Positions 58,151 to 64,000 of a stretch of 64,000 bases of DNA are shown one piece after another. Numbering within the stretch: the stretch's first letter is position 1; every line of letters begins with the position of its first letter. The DNA is taken from the NCBI RefSeq assembly GCF_014203325.1, contig NZ_JACHIV010000001.1, positions 5,209,501 through 5,273,500 of the forward strand, given 5' to 3'. The position numbers and the translations under genes were made by a program. This stretch comes from Saccharopolyspora gloriosae (GTDB lineage: Bacteria; Actinomycetota; Actinomycetes; Mycobacteriales; Pseudonocardiaceae). The notes beneath the pieces were generated by a model. It saw only the letters and a list, made by a program, of their open reading frames with translations. It searched no databases and had not been told where the DNA came from.

Positions 58151-59116
58151 ATGCCGCTGTCCCGGACATCCGCGCTCTCCCGTCGCGGACTGCTGCAGGC
58201 CGCGACGGCGCTGGCCGCGCTGGGCGTCGCGGGGTGCGCAGGCGGAGCGGGCGGAGCCCGGCCCGAAGGCCCGACTCGCCGCGTCGAGACCCACCAGGGC
58301 CCGGTGGACATCCCGGCGAACCCGCAGCGGGTCGTGTGCCTCGACCAGTACGCCACGATCGCGCTGCTCGACGTGGGCATCCGCCCGGCCGCGACCGTCG
58401 ACGGCCTCGACGATTGGATGCCCGCGCAGCACCTCGACACCTACCGCGCGCTGCCCCGGGTCGGCGGCTACCAGCCCGAGTTCGAACGGGTGCTCGCCGT
58501 GCGCCCCGACCTGATCATCGGCAACAGCGCGTTCACCCTCAGCGGCGGCAGCACCTACGAGCAGCTCACCGGGATCGCCCCCACCGTCATCCTGACCTCC
58601 CGCGTGTCCGGCGAGTGGCAGGAGATGGCGTTGCGCGCCGCGGACATCGTCAACCGCCCCGAGCCGATGAACCGGCTCCGCGACCGCTACTTGGAGCGCG
58701 CGGCGGAGATCCGCAAGACCTACGCCGCCGCGCTGGAACGCACCCGGTTCAACCTGGTGGCCTCGTTCAAGTCCGGCAGCTGGAACCTGTGCCTGCCGGA
58801 TTCGTGGAGCGGCGTGGTGCTCGCCGAGGCGGGCTGCCGCTTCGGCTCCGCCGCCGAGGGGCGCACCGGCAGCGCCGTGGAGCAGTCCTACGAGCAGCTC
58901 GGCGTGCTCAACGACACCGACGTGCTGTTCTACCAGGTCAACCCGGACGGCCAGGTCGACCAGGCGATGCAGGCGCTGCTCGGGCAGGGCTCGTTCCAGA
59001 ACCTCCCGGCCGTGCGCGAATCCGGCGGAACCCCGTTCAAGAACCTCTACGTCTTCGGCTACGGCCAGGCCCTCGGCGCCCTCGACGAACTAGAAGCGGT
59101 CCTGCGAACCCGCTGA
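58151..59116 (+). CDS. Iron-siderophore ABC transporter substrate-binding lipoprotein
   Basis: A 321-residue periplasmic-type binding protein of the FecB/FepB class. The N-terminus has a twin-arginine-like signal (SRRGLLQAATALAALG) and lipobox GVAGC. It is followed by VDIPANPQRVVCLDQYATIA, VGGYQPEFERVLAVRPDLII and LLGQGSFQNLPAVRESG, typical of the type III fold. The ATG at 58151 follows GAAGGAG; the frame opens 60 nt earlier. The iron box upstream predicts de-repression under iron limitation. Permease and ATPase genes are not adjacent, so it works with a transporter encoded elsewhere. Confidence 0.93.
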   Translation: MPLSRTSALSRRGLLQAATALAALGVAGCAGGAGGARPEGPTRRVETHQGPVDIPANPQRVVCLDQYATIALLDVGIRPAATVDGLDDWMPAQHLDTYRALPRVGGYQPEFERVLAVRPDLIIGNSAFTLSGGSTYEQLTGIAPTVILTSRVSGEWQEMALRAADIVNRPEPMNRLRDRYLERAAEIRKTYAAALERTRFNLVASFKSGSWNLCLPDSWSGVVLAEAGCRFGSAAEGRTGSAVEQSYEQLGVLNDTDVLFYQVNPDGQVDQAMQALLGQGSFQNLPAVRESGGTPFKNLYVFGYGQALGALDELEAVLRTR

Positions 59117-59129
59117 CCGCCTGCCTGTG

Positions 59130-59320
59130 ATCTCACCGTTCCAGGCGAGCGGCGTTGCCGATCATTGTCCTGTCAGCGACCACCAGAGCAGAACGACCAC
59201 CGGCGGGTTCTCAGCGGTTTCCTCGCGAGGACAGCTTTTTTCCTCGTGGCGGAGCCACTTGGAAAAAAGATCCCGCAGCGAGGAAACCGCTGAGGTTCCG
59301 CCACCCGGACACCTACGAAG
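59130..59320 (-). repeat. Palindromic 3'-end element, copy R9 (type A tail)
   Basis: Palindrome at 59210-59294, minus strand, starting 49 nt after the mnmA stop. Perfect outer arms CGGTTTCCTC/GAGGAAACCG and T6C2/G2A6 inner stem, one base different from copy R8. The tail continues to about 59130 with GACCACCAGAGCAGAACGAC but lacks the full GGCGAAGCC hairpin seen in R8. Confidence 0.88.
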
Positions 59321-59342
59321 GCCACGAACAAAGACAGGAAAA

Positions 59343-60431
59343 TCAGCGGGTAGCGGAGATCAGGCCGCTGCCCAGGACGAGGTCGCCCTCCGGTTCCGGG
59401 CGGTACAGGACGATGGCCTGGCCCGGTGCGACGCCGCTCAGCGGCTCGCTGAGCCGCACCCGCAGGCCGCCGTCGGCGACCTCCGCGACCGCACCGGCGG
59501 TGCCGCCGTGCGCCCGCACCTGCACGACGCACTCGGTGGAACCGTCCAATTCCCGTTCCGAAGGCCAGATCGGCCGCTTCGCATCGATCCCCGTGACCCC
59601 GAGCCGATCGGCGGAACCGACCTTCACGGTGCCCGACACGGGCTCCAGCGACAGCACGTAGCGCGGCTTGCCGTCCGGCGCGGGCGCCTCGATGCCGAGG
59701 CCCTTGCGCTGCCCGACGGTGAAGCCGTGCACACCCGTGTGCTCACCCAGCACGGCGCCCGTCTCGGCGTCCACGAGCTGCCCGGGGCTCTGCCCGAGCT
59801 TGGACTCCAGGAAGGAGCGGGTGTCGCCGTCGGGGATGAAGCAGATGTCGTGGCTGTCCGGCTTGTTGGCCACTGCCAGATCGCGCCGTTCCGCTTCGGC
59901 GCGCACCTCCGACTTGAGCGAGCCGCCCAGCGGGAACATCGAGTGCCGCAGCTGCTCGGCCGTCAGCGAAGCCAGCACGTACGACTGGTCCTTGCCCTCG
60001 TCGCGGCTGCGGCGCAGCTCCGGAACGCCGTCCTCGACGACGAGCCGCGCGTAGTGCCCCGTGCAGACGGCGTCGAAGCCGAGCGCCATCGCCTTCTCCA
60101 GCAACGCCTCGAACTTGATCTTCTCGTTGCAGGTGAGGCAGGGATTCGGGGTGCGCCCGGCCGCGTACTCGCCGACGAAGGTCTCGATGACCTCCTCGGT
60201 GAACCGCTCCGCGAAATCCCACACGTAGAACGGGATTCCGAGGATGTCGGCGGCGCGGCGCGCGTCGCGGGAATCCTCGACGGTGCAGCAGCCGCGGGCA
60301 CCGGTGCGCAACGTGCCGGGTTTCGCCGACAGCGCCAGGTGCACGCCGGTCACGTCGTGGCCGGCCTCCACCGCGCGGGCGGCGGCGACCGCGGAGTCCA
60401 CGCCGCCGCTCATCGCAGCCAGTACTCGCAC
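59343..60431 (-). CDS. mnmA: tRNA-specific 2-thiouridylase
   Basis: Adds the 2-thio group to wobble uridine 34 of tRNA Lys, Glu and Gln. The 362-residue enzyme has the PP-loop [13 protein letters not shown] near residue 6, [19 protein letters not shown] with the first catalytic cysteine, [11 protein letters not shown], and the second cysteine in [12 protein letters not shown]. The GTG at 60431 is 4 nt past the upstream cysteine desulfurase stop, so the sulfur donor and the thiolase are made together. MnmA commonly receives sulfur from IscS. Confidence 0.96.
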   Translation of the reverse strand: MRVLAAMSGGVDSAVAAARAVEAGHDVTGVHLALSAKPGTLRTGARGCCTVEDSRDARRAADILGIPFYVWDFAERFTEEVIETFVGEYAAGRTPNPCLTCNEKIKFEALLEKAMALGFDAVCTGHYARLVVEDGVPELRRSRDEGKDQSYVLASLTAEQLRHSMFPLGGSLKSEVRAEAERRDLAVANKPDSHDICFIPDGDTRSFLESKLGQSPGQLVDAETGAVLGEHTGVHGFTVGQRKGLGIEAPAPDGKPRYVLSLEPVSGTVKVGSADRLGVTGIDAKRPIWPSERELDGSTECVVQVRAHGGTAGAVAEVADGGLRVRLSEPLSGVAPGQAIVLYRPEPEGDLVLGSGLISATR

Positions 60432-60435
60432 TGCC

Positions 60436-61668
60436 TCACACCTCCGTCGTGGCGGTCGACGCCGCCGCCGCTCGCCGCAACCCGGTCAGCCCGGCGTTGC
60501 GCGCTCGTTCCACCACCGGCCCGATGACCTCGGTCAGCGCCCGCACATCGGCGCCGGTGGAGTCGTGTCCCAAGGAGAATCGCAGGGAGCCGCGCGCCGC
60601 CCGCGGCTCGGCCCCCATCGCCAGCAGCACGTGGCTCGGTTCGGCGACCCCGGCGGTGCAGGCCGAACCCGTGGAGCACTCGATGCCCTGCGCGTCGAGC
60701 AGCATCAGCAGGCTGTCGCCCTCGCAGCCGGGGAAGGTGAAGTGCGCGTTGCCGGGCAGCCGCGCCGGTGAATCGCCGGTGACCTCCAGCGTCGGATCGC
60801 CGTTGAGGATCACGTCGGGCACCGCCGCGCGCACCCCGTCGATGAGCTCGTCGCGCAGCGCCGCCAGCTCCGGCACGTGCCCGGCGCGGCGCCGGACCGC
60901 TTCGCGGGTCGCGCTCGCCAGCCCCAGCACACCGGGCACGTCGAGGGTGCCGGAGCGCACTTCGCGCTCCTGGCCACCGCCGTGCAGCACCGGGGTGCAC
61001 TCCACGTCGCGCGCCAGCAGCAGCACACCCGCACCGTAGGGGCCGCCGACCTTGTGCCCCGTCATCGTCAGCGCGGCCGCACCGGACGCGGCGAAGTCCA
61101 CCGGCACCGTCTCCACGGCCTGCACCGCATCGGTGTGCAGCGGCACCCCGTAGCGGTCGGCGACGGCGGCGAGCTCCGGGATCGGGTTGACCGTGCCGAC
61201 CTCGTTGTTCGCCCACATCACGGTGGCCAGCGCCACGTCGTCCGGGTTCGCGCGCAGCGCGTCCTCCAGCACCTCCGGGCGGACCCGGCCGTGCTCGTCG
61301 ACGGGCAGCCAGGTCACGTCGGCGCCTTCGTGGGCGGCGAGCCATTCCACGGTGTCGAGCACCGCGTGGTGCTCGACCGCCGAAGCCAGCACCCGCCTGC
61401 GCGCGGGCTCCTTGCCGCGGCGCGCCCAGAAGATGCCCTTGACCGCGAGGTTGTCGCTCTCGGTGCCGCCACCGGTGAACAGCACCTCGGAAGGCCGGGC
61501 GCCGAGCGCGGTGGCGATGCTCTCGCGGGATTCCTCGACGGCGCGGCGCGCGCGGCGGCCCGAGGTGTGCAGGGACGAGGCGTTGCCCAGCCGGGCCAAC
61601 GCCTCGCTCATCGCCGCGACCGCTTCCGCCCGCATAGGCGTCGTGGCGGCATGGTCGAGATAAGTCAT
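60436..61668 (-). CDS. iscS: Cysteine desulfurase (IscS/NifS family)
   Basis: Releases sulfur from cysteine as a persulfide for tRNA thiolation and Fe-S clusters. The 410-residue PLP enzyme starts [20 protein letters not shown] and has [24 protein letters not shown], the PLP lysine in [15 protein letters not shown] and the active cysteine in [17 protein letters not shown]. The ATG at 61668 matches the family start; the frame extends upstream without homology. It is directly upstream of mnmA. Repeat R10 lies before its start, in the promoter region. Confidence 0.96.
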   Translation of the reverse strand: MTYLDHAATTPMRAEAVAAMSEALARLGNASSLHTSGRRARRAVEESRESIATALGARPSEVLFTGGGTESDNLAVKGIFWARRGKEPARRRVLASAVEHHAVLDTVEWLAAHEGADVTWLPVDEHGRVRPEVLEDALRANPDDVALATVMWANNEVGTVNPIPELAAVADRYGVPLHTDAVQAVETVPVDFAASGAAALTMTGHKVGGPYGAGVLLLARDVECTPVLHGGGQEREVRSGTLDVPGVLGLASATREAVRRRAGHVPELAALRDELIDGVRAAVPDVILNGDPTLEVTGDSPARLPGNAHFTFPGCEGDSLLMLLDAQGIECSTGSACTAGVAEPSHVLLAMGAEPRAARGSLRFSLGHDSTGADVRALTEVIGPVVERARNAGLTGLRRAAAASTATTEV

Positions 61669-61708
61669 CGCCGTTCCAGGGTAATGCAGGGGGCCGGTGC
61701 TGGATGAG

Positions 61709-61935
61709 CTGCGTTGGTGGTCGGGTGGCGGAACCTCAGTCGGTCTGTCGCTGCGGGATCTTTTTCCCGAGTGGCTCCGCCACGAGGGAAAAAGCTGTCC
61801 TCGCGACAGACCGACTGAGAACCCGCGGGTGGTCGACTTTTGAACGTGGGCTATTCGCTTCGCGAATCCAGGCACGGCTACGCCGCAAGGCACGGCCTTC
61901 GGCCGCCAGGCATGGGTTCGCCGCGAGGCACGCTT
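61709..61935 (+). repeat. Palindromic 3'-end element, copy R10 (type B tail, exceptional orientation)
   Basis: Palindrome at 61735-61819 with perfect outer arms TCGGTCTGTC/GACAGACCGA. Compared with R3, one C-G pair is replaced by G-C. It is the only copy not placed after a gene of matching strand: it reads on the plus strand, starting 67 nt from the cysteine desulfurase start codon, which lies on the minus strand. The tail has the TATTCGC/GCGAAT hairpin and GGCTACGCC/GGCCTTCGGCC units. Confidence 0.87.
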
Positions 61936-61986
61936 GTTCTGCCGGTTCGTTGCCGGGTAGGGCGCAGGGGGTGTTGGTGGGCGGGC

Positions 61987-63441
61987 TCACGGGTGTTCGG
62001 TTGTGGTGTCAGGGGTGGGGTCCGTGCTGCGGAACGCTCGGGCCGCGCCGAGGAGGGCTAGGCAGCCCAGGGCCAGGTTGAGGGCCACCACTCCCGCCGT
62101 CGGGGAGTCCGGGGTCGCCAAGGCTGCGACGAGCACTCCGCCCAGGCCCACCAGCAGCGCCTGGCCGAGCATGTCGGAGATCTGCAGGGCGGAGGAGTGG
62201 AAGCCGCGCCGGTCCGCCGCCGACAGCGCCAGCACCCGCACCGAGGTGCTCGCCACCCCGATGCCCATGCCGACGCCGCCCACGGACCACAGCAGGAACA
62301 CCGCCCACGCCGGCCCCCACGCGGGCGCGATCAGCACGAGCCCGACGACCGCGACGGCGACCAGCCCCAGCCCGGCGGCGACGACGTGCTCCCGGCGCAC
62401 GTCCGGACGACGGCTCTGCCACAACGCGCCCACGGTCCAGCCGAGGGAACCGACGGTCAGCGGAATTCCCGCCGCGGTCGGCGAATAACCGTGCACCACC
62501 GAGAGGATCAGCGGCACGAACGCCTGCGCGCTGAAGAACACCCCGGCCAGCAGCCCGCGCGCGAGCACCATCACCGGGATGCCGGGCCGCCCGGTGCCGG
62601 TCCCGCGCGGCAGCAGCACCCGCAGCGACGGCACCAGCACGAGCACCGCCACCAGTCCCACCGCCAGCACCGGCAGCGGAGTCCCGCCGGAGGTCTCCGC
62701 GCCGGAGATCCGCTGCGCGGCCCAGTTCAACCCGACCGTCCCGGCCGCCGCGCCCACCGCGGCCAGCGGCAACCGGGCCGAACCCGGCGCCGCCGCCTCC
62801 TCCGCGGCACCGAGCCGCCGCACCGTCGGCACCAGCAGCGCCGCGCCGACCAGCATCAGCGGGGCCAGCCCGAGGAACACCCAACGCCAGCCGACGTGCT
62901 CGGTCAGCGCCCCCGCCACGACCGGGCCGACCAGCGCGGGCACCACCCACGCCGCGGAGAGCGCGCCGAACGCGGCCGGGCGATCCCGCTCCGGGTAGAC
63001 GCGAGCGATCAGCACGTACAAAGCGACGATCTGCGCACCGGCCCCTAAGCCCTGCAACGCGCGCGCCACCAGCAGCACGGACATGTCCGGGGCGAGACCG
63101 GCGAGCACCAGGCCCGCGGCGAACGTCGGCATCGCCACCAGCAGCGGGATAGCCGGGCCGATGCGGTCGGAGAAGCGGCCCGCCACGACGGTGCCGATCG
63201 CGCTGGCCGCCATGAAGATCGTGAACGGCCACGAGTACCACTGCTCGGCGTGCCATTCCCGCACGATCGTCGGCAGCGCCGTCCCGATGCCCATCGCCTC
63301 GAAGGCGGCGAGCGTGATGACCAGGACCAGACCGAGGGTGAAGTTCCGGCGCCGCGGCCCCCACAGCGCGCTCTCCGAGGTCGCGGGGGTGTGCTGCGTT
63401 CCACTGGTTCCGTCGTCGATCGTCACCCGATGAGCCTGCAT
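61987..63441 (-). CDS. MFS transporter, DHA2-like multidrug/metabolite exporter
   Basis: A 484-residue membrane protein with about 14 predicted helices. Motif A-like VVAGRFSDRIGPAIPLLVAM follows helix 2, and QGLGAGAQIVALYVLIARVY is a helix-4 type motif. SAAWVVPALVGPVVAGALTE is the motif C typical of drug:H+ antiporters. The substrate is unknown. The ATG at 63441 (MQAHRVTIDDG) is used; GTG 63426 is possible. It is probably a single-gene transcript ending before R10. Confidence 0.85.
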   Translation of the reverse strand: MQAHRVTIDDGTSGTQHTPATSESALWGPRRRNFTLGLVLVITLAAFEAMGIGTALPTIVREWHAEQWYSWPFTIFMAASAIGTVVAGRFSDRIGPAIPLLVAMPTFAAGLVLAGLAPDMSVLLVARALQGLGAGAQIVALYVLIARVYPERDRPAAFGALSAAWVVPALVGPVVAGALTEHVGWRWVFLGLAPLMLVGAALLVPTVRRLGAAEEAAAPGSARLPLAAVGAAAGTVGLNWAAQRISGAETSGGTPLPVLAVGLVAVLVLVPSLRVLLPRGTGTGRPGIPVMVLARGLLAGVFFSAQAFVPLILSVVHGYSPTAAGIPLTVGSLGWTVGALWQSRRPDVRREHVVAAGLGLVAVAVVGLVLIAPAWGPAWAVFLLWSVGGVGMGIGVASTSVRVLALSAADRRGFHSSALQISDMLGQALLVGLGGVLVAALATPDSPTAGVVALNLALGCLALLGAARAFRSTDPTPDTTTEHP

Positions 63442-63558
63442 GCTGCACCCAGGTCCAAGTCCACCCCCCTCCACCGAACGGCGGTGGGTGGTCAGCGGTT
63501 CCGCGCGGTCTGCGCAACGCTGGCCACCGCCCGGACCGCACCGCGAAGGAGCAACGAC

Positions 63559-64000
63559 ATGGTCGACGCCAGATCAACGCCGTGGAGCGCACCGTCGGGA
63601 GCCGCGAGCTCGCCTCCGGCACGGCGCGCGCGGCCACGATGGTGCAGCACTTCGCCGCGCCCATCGACGACGTGTGGGACGCGTGCACGAACCGCGAACG
63701 GATCGCCCGCTGGTTCCTGCCGATCACCGGCGACCTGCAGGCCGGGGGCACCTACCAGCTGGAGGGCAACGCGGGCGGCACCGTCGAGCACTGCGACCCG
63801 CCGCGCTCGTTCGGCGCCACCTGGGAGTTCGGCGGCGACGTGAGCCGGATCGAGGTGCGGCTGCGCGAAGCCGGTGGCGGGACCCGGTTCGAGCTGGAGC
63901 ACGTGGCGCACGTGCCCGACGAGGCGTGGGCCGAGTACGGGCCGGGCGCGGTCGGCCTGGGCTGGGACATGGGCCTGCTCGGCCTCGCCGCGCACCTGGG
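63559..64000 (+). CDS. SRPBCC/AHSA1 domain protein, partial, with apparent N-terminal frameshift
   Basis: The frame from about 63573 to the window end encodes an AHSA1-type (START-like) domain: INAVERTVGSRELASGTARA, FAAPIDDVWDACTNRERIAR, WFLPITGDLQAGGTYQLEGN, FGATWEFGGDVS. The best start, ATG 63559 with GAAGGAGC upstream (MVDA), is in another frame; one extra base near 63571 would join it to the domain. Either there is a one-base deletion (real or assembly error), or translation starts at GTG 63582. The 3' end is cut by the window. Confidence 0.75.

Overview
The window is GC-rich actinobacterial DNA: GTG starts are common, Shine-Dalgarno sites are of the GGAGG type, one gene belongs to coenzyme F420 synthesis, and an HU protein carries a long Lys/Ala tail. 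From memory, gene order follows Mycobacterium tuberculosis Rv2976c to Rv3025c (ung, thiL, ddl, gpsA, fbiD, ppk1, mutT1, hupB, leuD, leuC, iclR, gltX, FAH, leuB, serA, ilvC, ilvN, ilvB, cfp6-like, lppZ-like, gatB, gatA, gatC, ACT protein, ligA, mnmA, iscS). Protein style and the many lineage inserts suggest a Pseudonocardiaceae genome, perhaps Saccharopolyspora-like. The species is inferred, not shown.

Layout. 1-5.6 kb: uracil-DNA glycosylase, an MHS-type transporter, thiamine-phosphate kinase, a lone Lrp/AsnC sensor domain, a DUF3515 membrane protein and D-Ala-D-Ala ligase. 5.6-9.4 kb: a sulfur/PLP insert (MocR regulator, cysteine dioxygenase, Cys/Met-metabolism lyase). 9.8-17.7 kb: glycerol-3-P dehydrogenase, acyltransferase, FbiD, polyphosphate kinase with an H1-like N-terminal tail, MutT1 and HupB. 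17.9-20.7 kb: leuCD with a divergent IclR regulator. 21.0-21.7 kb: two tRNA-Glu and one tRNA-Gln. 21.9-26.8 kb: HAD phosphatase, GltX, a flavin monooxygenase insert and an FAH-family hydrolase. 26.9-41.8 kb: a branched-chain amino acid and serine supercluster (cimA, leuB, serA, ilvC, ilvN, ilvB, ilvD) interrupted by DUF397, EamA and LysR genes. 41.9-47.1 kb: DoxX, LppZ-like lipoprotein, cation/proton antiporter and quinone oxidoreductase. 47.2-50.7 kb: gatCAB with an embedded small membrane-protein gene. 51.3-64 kb: ACT protein, LigA, two uncharacterised proteins, a MetE-like protein, an iron-boxed siderophore-binding lipoprotein, MnmA, cysteine desulfurase, an MFS exporter and the start of an SRPBCC protein.

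Regulation visible in the sequence. ilvB and cimA are each preceded by a short leader peptide rich in Leu/Ile/Val or Ile codons, a perfect GC-rich hairpin covering the leader's last codons, and a T-tailed terminator; this looks like ribosome-mediated attenuation. leuC/iclR share a palindromic operator, the flavin monooxygenase has another, and the siderophore-binding protein has a near-consensus IdeR/DtxR iron box.

The most unusual feature is a dispersed palindromic element of about 85 bp, present in ten recognisable copies plus a remnant. In nine of ten copies it begins 28-49 nt after a stop codon, always in the same orientation relative to that gene. The arms differ between copies but change together, so the hairpin is kept while its sequence drifts. 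One of two types of hairpin-rich tail follows each copy. I do not recognise it as a described family.
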